The notes under the pieces: model-generated | Databases searched by the model: none | Seen by the model: only the letters and a program-made list of their open reading frames with translations | Told to the model about the DNA's origin: nothing | Origin: Chimonanthus salicifolius | Taxonomy: Eukaryota; Streptophyta; Magnoliopsida; Laurales; Calycanthaceae | DNA length: 64,000 nt | NCBI GenBank assembly: GCA_013350335.1 | Contig: CM023533.1 | Location: 29,122,869 to 29,186,868, forward strand | Reading direction: 5' to 3' | In this document: piece by piece, positions 1 through 11,411 of the stretch | Layout of the letters: every line of letters starts with the position of its first letter | How positions within the stretch are numbered: the stretch's first letter is position 1 | Position numbers and translations under genes: made by a program

Positions 1-106
1 CGACAATCCCTTAACAATTGAAAATCATTTGCAATTGAGTCTTTGTTGAGCTAGCACATGAGTAATGATGAGAATGATGACATTTGACAGTGCTAAGGTC
101 TATAGA

Positions 107-512
107 AATCATTTAGGATAGAGTGGTAATCATACATAGATTACCAATTTGGTATTTTCTTAACGGAGCCTGTATACTTCATTTTATTGGTCCAAGCCAA
201 CCATAAATTCTTTTAATTGAGAATATCGATCCCCAACCAAATAAATTGATCTAATTGTACTTCACGCTCCGAATTATTGATGGTTCAATCAATCTTTCTT
301 GGGCGAAACAGAGGATATCTCGATCGGGGGAGAGAACGGGGAAATCCCGTATGACCCAATATGTCTGACAAGTCGCACTATACGTCAACCCAAACCGCAT
401 CTTCCTCTCCAGGACTCCGAAAAGGTACTTTTGGAACACCAATGGGCATTAAATTCAAAAGGGAGTTAAGTACTCTACTTCACTTTGATGTGGAAACGTA
501 ATAAACAATTGG
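107..512 (-). other. nuclear insertion of plastid DNA (NUPT): clpP 5' leader, exon 1 and part of intron 1
   Basis: Read on the minus strand the segment begins with sequence matching my memory of the plastid clpP leader (about 510-451). Next come clpP exon 1 (450-380) and the start of its group II intron (379 to about 107), whose first bases are GTGCGACTTG. The segment lies in a GDI intron. Both ends are flanked by the same 45-bp host sequence. No other plastid gene is visible. The assignment rests on recognition of exon 1 residues and intron sequence; a database alignment was not possible. Confidence 0.85.
380..450 (-). pseudogene. clpP: clpP exon 1 of plastid origin, in nuclear intron
   Basis: The 71-nt exon reads [20 protein letters not shown] followed by VDV and two spare bases, then the intron donor GTGCGAC. 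This is exactly the length and phase of exon 1 of plastid clpP (ATP-dependent Clp protease proteolytic subunit). Exons 2 and 3 are absent and the copy sits in a nuclear intron, so it is a non-functional fragment. There is no internal stop or frameshift, which suggests fairly recent transfer. Confidence 0.88.
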
Positions 513-557
513 GTAATGATGAGAATGATGACATTTGACAGTGCTAAGGTCTATAGA

Positions 558-960
558 TGGGGTGGATGAGATGTGTAGCTGACCACATTGGATAGGGATT
601 GGGTATAGTTGCCTCCATATTTAATCATCATAACCTTGTGATTTTGATTTAATTTTAGGGACCTATCTAATGAGGTTATGATGCTTCGATGAGGGTGACC
701 CTTCATATATATCACCTATTCATTTTATTTTTTGGATATCCTACACATTATGGTGAATCAGCATTAGCCTAACCAGGCCTTAGAAAAGCCACCATTCCAT
801 CATTTTCAAAGTATTAGTCATGTATTGGCATGACATTGACCTAAGTGTGATCGATCTACAAATGTTACAAATGAAATAACAAATATCTGAAAATCAAAGA
901 ACTTTTCTACAATCTACGTAAATATAAGAACCCTATATCAAGATTATCCTAAAAAAAAAA
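558..960. other. GDI intron sequence, no feature recognised
   Basis: The stretch between the plastid insertion and GDI exon 8 contains no readable exon on either strand and no repeat that I recognise. It is presumed intron. Confidence 0.5.
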
Positions 961-966
961 GAGTAC

Positions 967-3900
967 CTTGCATTCTGGCTTGCAGAGCATGTAGGTGCCA
1001 CCATAAACAGCACTTAGACGAGCAAATCCCTGAAAATTATGAAATACCATGTCAAACAATCTAAGCAATATTTCAAAGTTGTTCAAATCACTGATGGAAG
1101 CATACCTGGGGGAGCTCTCCTAGTCCATATAGTGGATAAATATATGGAGATCCTCCTCGAAATCGTTGCACAGACTCGGAATAAAGCTATTCAAGGCAAA
1201 AGGAATCTGGTTCATTAAGGGTAAGATGAAATGATTAACTTTTAGGTCATTTGTATTAATAACCATAGATTGCTTGGTTCGCAAATCTTAGATCACTTGT
1301 TTCACTTCATTCAAAATTGTTTACAATCCATATTTGTATATTTGTTATATATTTAAATTTAATTTAATTTATTATTTTACATTTTTATAAAATAGTATCT
1401 CCATCTCACGGATGTACAAAACCACCCGTTAGTCTCGTACATCAAGGTAAATTCAGGAGGAGTCAAACCCAAGTCCTTATCTAGTGTAATTCTAGAAGTT
1501 TAGACCAACTGAACTATCCATAAAGATATTATACATAAAAAATAAAAGATGTTTACATTCAATCATTTATAACAAAATAAAGTATAACTTATATACAAGT
1601 AATTAGTAATATTTCTGAAGGCTTTAAGAATCAATCACAAAATATTAAAAAGAAAAGTACAAAATCTGAAACTCCAAAATGATTAATAAAATGCTACGAA
1701 GGCTTTCTGAAACTCCAAAATGATTAATAAAATGCTACGAAGGCTTTAAGATCAATCACAAAATTACAAAAAAGCCATATAATCATCAAATAGTCAACTT
1801 CTCAAATGTATATAATAAAATAAAGCAATCATAAAATATATCGTTATGGTTTATCATAAACAAAACAAAACATATAGAATTATCTGTCATGCAAAATAGT
1901 GGATTAGATTTTTTTAGTGTAGTGTATTGGTTTTATTAATGAGCCTATCAACCCCTTAAATCATCCAACTATAAAACATCATTGGAATTAGCCCTTATGA
2001 TTTAATACTTGGTGGATTCCAACAAAATATTTTCACCTTTATTTATACCTTCTAACATGTTTTAGAGTTTCGAGAAACTAAATAAAATGGTATTTTGTAG
2101 AGAAACATGGTGTAAAGTGTAAACATTGAATGGCAACTTTTGAAATTTGTAAAAGTTTTACTTTTTAAAATTAGTCAACAATTCAATCTAAGGATTATGA
2201 TTAAAAGTTTACATTAATTCATTTAGAACTAATTTACAATGGTCACACTCAACAAATCATCCAATTTGAAATGGGATGTTCGCACAGGATAGTTCGAATG
2301 ACAAACTACTTTGACTCAAGAACTAGAGGTCTTAGTTCAAGCCTTTTAGTCACCCGTTACCTGTGGCTTGCAAGAGGCTGCGTGCATCTAGAGTTTTACT
2401 TAATACTTTCGTACTCAGGGAGAGGTGGGAATCTTGAGTTTCTTCGTCATAAAAAAAAAATTAAAATGTGATGCACCAAAAGAAACATGAGTTTTTGAAT
2501 TTGACATGAGCAATGTAAGTGGAAGAGATCAAATATGTAGCTTTTTAGCCAACAACACTCAACTATTAATAAATAAAAGCAATTGCATTTATTTGAAGGG
2601 AAAAACATGAACAATGTAATTACTCATTACCTTCATCCTCTTTACAGTATCGATTGCAGGCTCATCCAAATAGCTATCATCTGCATGAAGAGCCACAGCG
2701 TGTCCTATAAAATCAGCTGTATTGTCATCTAGTCCATATTTCCTACATCAAAAACAAAACGTCAAACATGTCAACAATGGTGCAATCTAGATAAACTCTC
2801 ATCTGTTTGAATAAAGAAAAAGAAATTTAATTAGTACATACTTCAAGAAAGCACTTAAATATGATTTAAATGAACATCATGGGCACCAAAACTTCATTGC
2901 CTAAAAGCTTGGTAGGAGTATTTGACTCACAACACAAGTAGGAAAAAAACATGAATATACAGAGTAAAAAGGATGTTGGATTTTCTAGACCAATATATCA
3001 ATATGATGACTCTTTGCTTGAAATATATCAATACGATGTATACAGATCCAATCATCTACTTAATTATATGAGTTGACCCATGACTCGATTTAACCCGACT
3101 TGAATTGATTGGCTCGAATTAAAAATGAGTTAGGGTTATGATGAGTTAGAAACTCACGAAATAAGTTTTCTTGTTGTAACTTTTGTAAGGTCCAGTCCTT
3201 GATGTGATTTTGGATCATTCTCTGCATAATCTTGTACATAAATAAATAACTTCCCAGCACGCCGCTTTTCAAAGAGACCCATTAGAGGGGATTTCAATGC
3301 TTCCACATCAGTAGCTGGAACTTTTTGAATCTAGTAATTACAGTGAGGGTTCAAATGACCAGCTGAATAAGATTAGCCATAAATGCTTTAGTAAAGAAAA
3401 TTATCAAAGATCAAAGAGATCCAAAGAATTGTCATACCTTCCCTTTGTTGAATACAAAACTACCATCAACAGCCTTAAAATTCAGATATTTAGTGACATT
3501 GGTGTGGATGAGAACACGGACTAAAGCACCATTGCCCATCATGAACTGGCAAAAGATACAGATGATTGTGTCAGTCATAGTCATTGAACTGAAAATAGGT
3601 GAGAACCTCCCCTTACTGGGAGAAATTGCTTCACATCCAAGATGTAATGATTCAGAATATTGAATAGAACAGGGCAGGATTGAGAAGGCCGAGCATGAAC
3701 AGGAATTTTGACAAATTGATCCAATACCCTAGCTCAATTCCCCTCATTTTTATAATGTATACATTGTTCGGGGATTGTAGTTTGCGACGGATGCGACCCT
3801 GATTCTTAATTGGGTCTTGGAGTAGTCTGGCCCTGCTCCAATGGCACCGGTTGTAACATTGTTTATAATTTAATTGAGCAGTTCATCTCCAGCAAAATCA

Positions 3901-6057
3901 CTTATTACTGGCAATTACATAACAGTGTACCACCAATGCAGCTAATATATACTGAAGTTCTCCAAGAGTGTTTAGGGATTATTTGAACTAATGAAAGAAG
4001 GTTAAATGCTGAAAAACAATAAGTGTGAAATACTTGACCAGTAAATAGTTCCACAATCATGCTTGAATATTACCTTTGGGACCATATCAACATTGTACTC
4101 CTTGCTTGGGCCCAAATTCTCCGGAGGTGTATCATTTCCCCTGAACCTCTTCCATAGCTATCATCAACCAGGAAAACAAGTAGATATTGTAGTAGTTAAC
4201 CAGTCATCATATAAAGAGGATGCAGTCATATAGGAAGTACCTGATTGAGATTAAGTGAGGTCGACTCCCCTCCATAGTAGTCATTCCTATCCATGTGTAA
4301 AACCTGTTTTATATGAATTATCAAACTGTAAAAATTCATGGTTAAACATGAAAGGATCACAATATTTGGTTTTAAGGATGTCTTGCAGTGCCAAGAAAAT
4401 TCTTTCTTAAACTTTTAGACGACTGAAATTCTAGACAAGAGAGAATTTTCCAGGCTCCTAAAATAGCAAACTCAACTTAAAGGCCAAGGGGTTGGTGTTT
4501 TGATCAGGAACCCACACCAGGAAGCGGGAGTTCTGAGTTCGAATTCCATCTAACCCAAAGAGCTACTCTCCATAGTTTTACTCGGTGTGGGTGGATAGAG
4601 AGGCTTGCACACGTCCCAAGGATTAGTCGGTCGCTCTACGAGGCCATGTTTGTGATCCGAATCCGGATGCTTGGGCGACAATTGGAAATAAAATACAGCA
4701 GAATCAAAGAGAGAAATAGAGAGAGAGGTTTTTGGGAAGATAGATCTTCCTCTTTTTTCTTTTCTTCTATTTTTCAAAGTACAGTCGATGATGACTATCT
4801 AAAAGGATATCCGCATTATTATCATTACTATCTAAAAGGATGATGACTCCAAATCTCAGCTGGATTTTGTCAACCTTGAGAGTGTGTAATTGCTGAGATT
4901 TCAAATTACTGTCACCCCATTTGGAATGAGACCAACTTAAATAGTATACATACATCACCATAATTTAGCACAAGATAACTACCTTTCTCAGAAATTTCGG
5001 ACCAAGTGGTTGCCTTATGGTGGCTAAATCTACCTTATTAGCCATTCTTATGAGAACTATGACTTCCTAGAAAATTTTACTAATTTTTGGAAGTTGATTG
5101 TAATTAGGATTTTAGTTGGTTTAGGTAGTATTTTCTTGGCAATGCGTGGGTGAATTAAGAGAAATATTATACTTCGTTATTAAAGTTGAGATCATACTTG
5201 GTACTTTCTTGTGGATCTAAGAATTTTTGAGAAATACAAATTTTTCTCTTATTATATTCTTGTCTTACTTCCTCAATCAATCTAATTGATCAATAAGAAA
5301 GAATAAAATCCAAAACCTTACACCATTCACTTTAAAAAAAAAAAAACTGAAAGTTGTTGTACGAAATCTTGATATAATCAAAACAATGGAAGCAATTCAA
5401 ACACAAATCAAACGATCATCCACAAGAGAGAAGACACAGATTTACGTGGTTCGGCCAAAGCTACAACCACGAATATCATATGGAAAAGATTCACTAATAT
5501 CAAAGGAGAAATACAAATTTACAAATGTTCTGAAACCCATTTTCTCACAATCAAACTCTCGGTTGTCCGAGAGTGACTACAATGCCAAGTCAAGCCAACC
5601 AACTTCTCACCTTCTCTCATTATATATAATATTCATACATGAAAGAGATACAAAGTTGGGTCAGGCCAAAACAACCCAAATTAGACCGAGCCAAATTGAA
5701 CCAATAATCAACAAAACATAGATATCCAATGCGGCATCAAATCTATTATGGATGAATGTCTTTCGTAAAAACGGTAGAATACAATTTGAAAACCTCCTCT
5801 CTAAAAACAAGCAAGCAAGCAAGAAGAAGTTAATGACAATGATACATGTATTTATATATATCATCATCATCATCGTCATGAGTCATTTTTCATGTATCGA
5901 ATACATGCTCATATATTATGATGATGAGAGTGGTAAAAAATTGTAGATCAAGAGAGAGAGAGGACTCAACCTTGAGTCCATCAACTGAGAGAAGGCCACT
6001 TAGTATGCATTCTTTGAGGCCTGTTCCGAGCACTATCACATCATATTCTTCATCCAT
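967..6057 (-). CDS. GDI: Rab GDP-dissociation inhibitor (GDI), 5' part, exons 1-8; gene continues past the left edge
   Basis: Exons read on the minus strand: 6057-5971, 4303-4241, 4157-4074, 3545-3438, 3330-3158, 2742-2631, 1186-1106 and 1029-967. All have GT/AG borders and matching phases, giving 257 of roughly 445 expected residues. Seen: the N-terminal dinucleotide-fold-like segment [20 protein letters not shown], then [57 protein letters not shown] and [19 protein letters not shown]. These are hallmark conserved regions of the GDI/REP family. Known role: GDI extracts GDP-bound prenylated Rab GTPases from membranes and keeps them soluble for recycling in vesicle traffic. The C-terminal half (after KPECK) is not in the window; nothing in 1-960 reads as the next exon. 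One oddity is Cys instead of the usual Asn in YMLCKPECK. Intron 1 (about 1.67 kb) and intron 6 (about 1.44 kb) contain SINE-like sequence. No frameshift or stop is seen, so the gene is probably functional. Confidence 0.95.
1385..1535 (-). mobile_element. tRNA-derived SINE (degenerate), minus orientation
   Basis: On the minus strand the sequence starts near GGATAGTTCAGTTGGTC (A-box-like), with a B-box-like GGGTTTGACTCC about 45 nt downstream. This is the layout of a tRNA-derived RNA polymerase III promoter. It lies in GDI intron 7 with no cloverleaf or acceptor stem, so I call it a SINE rather than a tRNA gene. Confidence 0.5.
1665..1747. repeat. 41-bp perfect tandem repeat, two copies
   Basis: The unit starting tctgaaactccaaaatgatt occurs at 1665-1705 and again at 1706-1746 without mismatches, inside a GDI intron. 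Confidence 0.95.
2268..2471 (+). mobile_element. tRNA-derived SINE, plus orientation
   Basis: An A-box-like GGATAGTTCGAATGAC is followed about 45 nt later by a B-box-like TTAGTTCAAGCC, a tRNA-unrelated body and an A-rich tail (2451-2465). Flanking aaatgggatg and aaatgtgatg may be a 10-bp target-site duplication with one mismatch. It lies in a GDI intron, sense strand opposite to the gene. Confidence 0.55.
4490..4680 (+). mobile_element. tRNA-derived SINE remnant in GDI intron 1
   Basis: A-box-like GGTTGGTGTTTTGATC and B-box-like GAGTTCGAATTCC are spaced as in tRNA-derived SINEs. The body is followed by CG-rich sequence with no clear poly-A tail. No target-site duplication was found. Confidence 0.45.
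5386..5721 (+). other. dispersed-repeat-like segment in GDI intron 1 (short ORF not believed coding)
   Basis: The stretch contains the phrase gatttacgtggttcggccaa, which recurs in many plant intergenic repeats (recollection, not checked). The 111-residue open frame here shows no known domain and overlaps intron sequence of GDI. I regard it as repeat-derived, class unknown. Confidence 0.3.
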
Positions 6058-6290
6058 AGCCTGAAAGGAACAAAGAGAAAGAGAAGAAACGAGCAAAGGA
6101 GAAATAAGAAATGAGAAGTAAGTTTTATGTTAGAGAGAGAGAGAATTGGATCTAGTCTGCAGCAAGAGAGGAGAGAAGGAGAAGGAGAGGTGAGAATGAG
6201 AAACAGTCTGTCTCCACGTTGCAGAAGCGGCAGATTAGAGCGGCGCCACTCTCTCTCGAATTTATTTATCTATATACAAATAATGATATC
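6058..6290 (-). promoter_or_regulatory. GDI leader and core promoter, CT-rich, possible leader-intron acceptor
   Basis: On the minus strand a TATA-like stretch (TATATAGATAAATAAA, about 6263-6280) is followed by a GC-rich then strongly pyrimidine-rich leader. Immediately before the ATG is a long polypyrimidine tract ending TTTCAG followed by GCTATGG, which looks like a 3' splice site 3 nt upstream of the start codon. A leader intron is therefore possible, but I could not fix a convincing donor. The sequence shows the motifs; the function is inferred. Confidence 0.5.
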
Positions 6291-6429
6291 CAACATATGA
6301 AAATTGATAAATTTATTTTTAATATGTACAAATGAATAGCTTATATCCATTAAAATCGAAAAGCCAAAGTCCTATGATTGTGATGATAAACTGGTGATAG
6401 AAATTTCATATAATTCGCCGTGCGAATGG

Positions 6430-6640
6430 GAATGAATATCGAAAGCAGATAATGTCATTGAACCAGTCAATGAAAGCGGCCAAATCTCATCCGAATGAAT
6501 ATCGAAAGCAGATTATGTCATTGAACCAAAGCGGCCAAATCTCATCCATCCATTCAAAATATTATACTTTGTTCCAATTTAGTTAGAAGTCAAATCTCAT
6601 CCATCCATTCAAGATACTATACTTTCTCTGTTCCGATTTA
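6430..6640. repeat. two overlapping short tandem duplications
   Basis: A unit beginning gaatatcgaaagcagat is repeated about 60 bp apart (6436 and 6498 regions). A second unit beginning caaatctcatccatccattc is repeated at about 6535 and 6593. Copies differ by small substitutions and indels. It lies just upstream of the GDI promoter. Confidence 0.8.
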
Positions 6641-8741
6641 GTTATCTGATATGGATTTTAGGATTGTACCAAAATAGTTGTCTCATTCGTATTGAAGTAG
6701 CATAAAGTGTGTTAAAAATGGATGAGATCACATAAAATGTTAGCTTGCCTTGTATAAAGAGATTCTTAAGAAATATAAATATTTCAAATCAGATAACTAA
6801 AATGAGAGTGAGAGAGTAATTTATTATCGTTGTTAAATTTTTTGTAGCATGCCGATAAAAAAAAATTCTTATGATGCACAAATCACTACCCAAGAAAAAG
6901 ATAATCAGAGAAAAGAAGACAGCTGTGAGGACAGGTAGAAGGAAATCACATCTCATTGTCAATGTTCATCTTTTATTAGAGAACTAAATAATTAGATAAA
7001 CATACATGATAAGAATTATTTAGAAAGGTAACTTTCTTATTAAAAATAATAATTTAAAAAGATCATTAAATATGGTTTTAGAAAATACATAGCTCCAAGA
7101 TTGAATTACATCAGTGAGTATAACTAAAAATGATCACACACAGTCTTGCACTCTCCAATATGGGATCCATTGAGATAATTTAAAAAGTCATTGTTATCAT
7201 GTAATTTAATAAAAAATACCTTATTCTTTTGCTGAAACAAGACAAAACTTCAAACAATACTATTCATAGTATGATACTTTTTTTTTCTTTTTTCATTAAT
7301 CTAGTGTATGATTGTAACTAGGTTCTAGGAGCTACAATTGGAATAAATTTTATTCCTAAAATTAAATTTTAGTCACTTGATTTTAATGATTTAAATCACC
7401 ATTCATTTTTAAAAAAAAAAATCAAGAACGCTTGGTGATCTTGATCATTAACGCTTGGTGATCTTGATCATTAAGATTAAGTGGTTGAAATTGAGCTTGA
7501 GTTTGAAATTTAGTGAAATTGTATCTTATCAATTTTACTTTTAAGTCATTTGTTGTTACAAAAAATTGATAAAAAAATAAAGAAATGGACCTGATGAGAC
7601 CTATTGATTGGTAACACTTAATAATTTTCAATCTATATGAGAGCCAATTTTACTTCATTTGACAGCCCATTAAAAGATCTTAATATATACATGGAACCCT
7701 TTAAGAATCACTCTTATCCATTCTTAAAAATCATGTTTTTTAAGCTCTTGCATTTTAATATATTTAAATTATCTCTTAATATTTAATATTCTTAGACACA
7801 TTTTCTTTTTTCATTTAGTAGTTACAAGATAACCAATATTTTTTCTTCAGATATAACACGATTTAGCCCAATATTATTGTATAAATATGCACATGCACAT
7901 AAACTATAATTAAATATAATCTAAATTTAAATAAAGTATGTTTTACTAACATGATTTTTGTAATCTATATTTTTATACATACACTATAGATTGCATAATT
8001 TAATTATAATATACTATTCAATTCAATAAAACAAGTGTAAGATCTCTTAATGTTAACCGGTGACTATCTTGTGTAGGTACGGGACGTCACCTGAAATAGG
8101 GCTTTAGGAGAACTAATCTAACCCCAGGAGTTTCAAAGAGATTTCCCCATTTGTACTAAAAAAAATCTCTTAATGTCATTTTTATAGAGTAACGTAAGAA
8201 ACATGTGTCCGCATTGGTTTAATTTAAAGTAATTAAAATTTGAAAATTTTAAAGAGCATAAAGTTTACTTTATTTTTTTATGAGTTTACCAGTTATGATC
8301 ATTACATATGCCACGAAGTTCCACTGATTTTTTTAAACATTTTTTCATGATTTCTGGATTTATTATCATGAGATTTTTTTCATACTAAAGCTTATTTTAC
8401 TTTCACAACTATGCCTAGTGCTTCAAGCTCGTGTTTGCACAAGTGAAGTAGTTCAGAAAATTGATGAGTCAATCTTTTTCCACTTAAAATAGATCCATTT
8501 AGTCAAAACAACTTCATTTAAACTAATTATAAAAATATTAAAAAATAATTTTATCTTGATGAACTTTATACACCACTGGATCAAGTCAACAAATTCTAGG
8601 GCCTTAAATTACTTACGGGGAGACATTCAGGCCCACTGGATTCCAAGAATCACAAAGGAGTTGCAGTGTTGACAATTCTACTTTGCCGTACTAATGAACT
8701 TTTATATGGGTCTCCTTGGAATCAGTCCAAATTACATCTTA
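6641..8741. other. AT-rich intergenic stretch without recognised gene
   Basis: No open frame with family resemblance on either strand. It contains a perfect 23-bp tandem repeat (7427-7472, unit aacgcttggtgatcttgatc...) and scattered A/T homopolymers. Otherwise I see nothing in it. Confidence 0.6.
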
Positions 8742-8749
8742 TTATGGAC

Positions 8750-9002
8750 CAGGGGTTGAAATCTCGTCTGATACGGTGCGTATCGGGTAGAGACAGAAAA
8801 GTTCAGCCGAATATCGGCCGATTTTTATTTTTTATTTAAAAATAAATAAATATCGGAGTGGGCCGGGTCGATATCTCAGCCGATAGTTACATTTTTTAAT
8901 TTTTTTTTAAAAAAGCCTTTTTTATTTTTTATTTTTAAAAAACCACTGAGATTTTCAAAAAAAAAAAAAAAAGAGGAGAGAGATGCCAAATTTTCAGCCC
9001 TG
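8750..9002. mobile_element. hAT-type MITE, ATCGGCCGAT family, copy 1
   Basis: Left end CAGGGGTTGAAATCTCG and right end (reverse complement) CAGGGCTGAAAATTTGGC form an imperfect terminal inverted repeat beginning CAGGG, as in hAT transposons. Flanks ttatggac (8742-8749) and ctatgggc (9003-9010) match at 6 of 8 positions, as an aged 8-bp target-site duplication would. The body is A/T-rich with ATCGGCCGAT motifs and has no transposase. Confidence 0.75.
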
Positions 9003-9039
9003 CTATGGGCCTTGGTTTCACCTGTTATTGTCCTACTAG

Positions 9040-9375
9040 TAGGGGTCGAAAATTTGGCTGAACCAAGATTTCGGCCTAATTTTCATATCGGCTGAGATTT
9101 TTTCTCTCCTTAAATTATTTTTTTTGAAAATCTCGGTGATTTTTTTTAAAAAAATCATTAAAAAAATAAAAAAAAACTATTTTTTTAAATAAAAAATATA
9201 AATATTGGCCGGGCCCACAACCGATATTAATTTTTTTTATTTTATTTAAAAAAAGTAGACTGATTTCTTTTTTCTCTGGCAGATACTGTGCGTTTCGGCC
9301 AAAATATCTCGGTCTCCGAAAACCTGAGATGTCACAGCCGATATGTACAATATCAGGCCAAGATTTATACCCCTC
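9040..9375. mobile_element. hAT-type MITE, ATCGGCCGAT family, copy 2
   Basis: Left end TAGGGGTCGAAAATTTGG; right end in reverse complement GAGGGGTATAAATCTTGG. The flanking octamers cctactag (9032-9039) and cttactag (9376-9383) differ at one base and fit an 8-bp hAT target duplication. The interior is poly-A/T with TCGGCC motifs and non-coding. It starts 38 bp after copy 1. Confidence 0.8.
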
Positions 9376-9383
9376 CTTACTAG

Positions 9384-10556
9384 GCATGTGCATTCATTTC
9401 CCAATTCCCAGTGGATTCGGCCTGGGCCTTAGACTGGGCTTCAAAGTTCGGTAACCTCAAATAGGCCTTTTATATACATTTAAATAAGAACCCCTGTCCA
9501 TCATTCATATAATCCCCTGAAGAATAGTACAAGGGATTTAACTTGGTTTACTTCAATGCAAATCCAAATGACCCAGGCCTGTTTTGAAGAACAAATTTTG
9601 ACCGTTGTACTTGAGAAGGCATTTATTATAAATGACATCTGGTTTGCCACATCAACAGCCATTGGCCGTACTAGTGGAAAGAGGTAACATTCTAAGTCTA
9701 AGTACAAGTGTTCTTTTTACTTAGAGTGTTCAGGTGTTTCAGCTAATTAATATTTGGAGTATGTGTAAATTTTTCAGTCTGCTCATACCGGTTCTTACTA
9801 CAAAGAGTGGGCCTTTGTTCTTGACCATCAAATCAACTCCTAGGATTCAAGTCAAGTAAAAGTTTAGATTAATGATCTATTTATTTGAAACCTTAAAGTT
9901 AAGTTTAGACATTCCTTCTCATTGTGTCATTGGATATGGATGTGGGGTAATATTGTAGAGTCTATGAATGATGATAAACAGTTTTGTTGAAAGATCAATA
10001 GGAGAGCACAAAAATTACCTTGATTTGATTAGTAAAGCAATTTCTTTTAAAATATATCAAATTTAAGGATTGATAAAATGGTTTAAAAGTGAGTTTTTAG
10101 AGAGGATTTGGTTTGGACTGAGCCGAAATGAACCCATCCATCTTACAAAGGTTCAGTTCCGCCAAACTCAGCAAAATAATAAAAACATGGGCCTCAAGCC
10201 CCACTCCATGCCTTCACTTCTTTTTTTTTTTACTTTTACCTAAAATTAAAGTTAATAAAAATGATTAACAAATACACTGGTAGGAATCCTGGGGAAAAAT
10301 CAAGCAATTATTTAAAAAATAAAACAAGCATAAGAAATTTTTGTTCCTTATGTGAGGTGGCCCGTGGAGGGTAGAGACAACCAATAGTGGGTTTGGAACT
10401 TTGGATAATAGGACACTCCACTGGAAGATTTAGGTGTGGGAAATGGATAGTAGAATCGAATGGGTTCTCGGAACTTTGATGAAAAAAGAAAGTGAACTAA
10501 TTTATGGGTTCTCACTCGAGTGGTTTTCTCCCTTTTGATGATAGATTGCTGATATG
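9384..10556. other. intergenic stretch without recognised gene
   Basis: Short open frames here show no family resemblance or coding character. Nothing recognised apart from ordinary AT-rich sequence. Confidence 0.55.
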
Positions 10557-10564
10557 GAAAATTT

Positions 10565-10835
10565 TAGGCTGCAACTCAGGTCGGGCCAAAACCCGACCCG
10601 TATGACCTGACCCGAGAAATCATGTGAGTCGAGTCGAGAACTTCGGGTCAGCAGGTCAAGTCGGATTGAGAAGATAAAAGCCCGCATGAAATTTAAGTTG
10701 AATTGAGTTGAAGATTTTACAAATTAATCCGACCTGACTAGACTAAAATTAGACAAAAATAGGTTTAAAATATATCAAGTCAAGTCGAGTTGAGTTTTAA
10801 ATAACATGACTCGTCTGACCTGAGGTGCAACCCTA
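10565..10835. mobile_element. hAT-type MITE, second family (GGTCGGGTC-rich)
   Basis: Terminal inverted repeats are TAGGCTGCAACTCAGGTC on the left and, in reverse complement, TAGGGTTGCACCTCAGGTC on the right. They are flanked by a perfect 8-bp target-site duplication gaaaattt at 10557-10564 and 10836-10843. The interior is rich in GACCCGACC-like words and lacks coding capacity. The perfect duplication suggests a young insertion. Confidence 0.88.
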
Positions 10836-11048
10836 GAAAATTTGCAAAGGATCGATGCTTTAGAAATGCATGGGCTATTGCATGTGAGAAAAGGAAAGCA
10901 AAGATAAAATAAAATAAAATAAATGAGGCTTCAACCTAATTCCATTCATCATATAAGAAAAAATTACACTGATTGATAACTTAAAGAAAGGGAACGTCCC
11001 ATAACTCAGTACACCATTAAAAAATACAAGAATAAACACACACACACA

Positions 11049-11411
11049 CTAGGAAGAAATGTAATCATCCTTTTTAGCAGCATAAGATTGGATTTTATAA
11101 TGATTTGGAGCTTTGGATAAACTGACACGTGGAGAAATGAATGGTTGGATATGTAGATATCTAGTTTTCTCATAGTTGGATGGGTCCAAGAAAATATTCC
11201 TATCTTTTCTTCGAGAAATATCGTCTAAAGGAATTTTGTCAGTAAATCTTCCGTATATCTGTACATCACACGTATATTCTTTCCAGAGTCTTCTGTCCTC
11301 AGCTAGATTCCTCGAGGGAGGGTCTTTTTCCCGAGCACGCCAGAGGAGCAAGATCTTCCTCAAAACATCTTCTTTGAGATAATTTCCTCGATTCTCTCTT
11401 CCCCGAGACAT
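11049..11411 (-). CDS. uncharacterised 120-aa open frame
   Basis: An uninterrupted frame from MSRGRENRGNYLKEDV to AAKKDDYISS, rich in charged residues (Lys, Arg, Asp, Glu), with no signal peptide, membrane segment or motif that I recognise. It stands alone between MITEs, and no splice partners are evident. It may be a chance frame, a decayed retroelement fragment or a small lineage-specific gene; no function is assigned. Confidence 0.22.
   Translation of the reverse strand: MSRGRENRGNYLKEDVLRKILLLWRAREKDPPSRNLAEDRRLWKEYTCDVQIYGRFTDKIPLDDISRRKDRNIFLDPSNYEKTRYLHIQPFISPRVSLSKAPNHYKIQSYAAKKDDYISS

Larger units (their letters stand above)
62..557. repeat. 45-bp direct repeat flanking the plastid insertion
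   Basis: Positions 62-106 and 513-557 are identical over 45 bp (both begin gtaatgatgagaatgatgac and end gtctataga) and exactly bracket the plastid fragment. This is much longer than usual end-joining microhomology. It looks like a target-site-like duplication made when a staggered break was filled in, or templated synthesis during repair. That mechanism is inference. Confidence 0.85.

Noticed and set aside
9115..9393. 92-aa minus-strand open frame
   Set aside because: Poly-A/T interior of a hAT MITE read as Phe/Lys runs.
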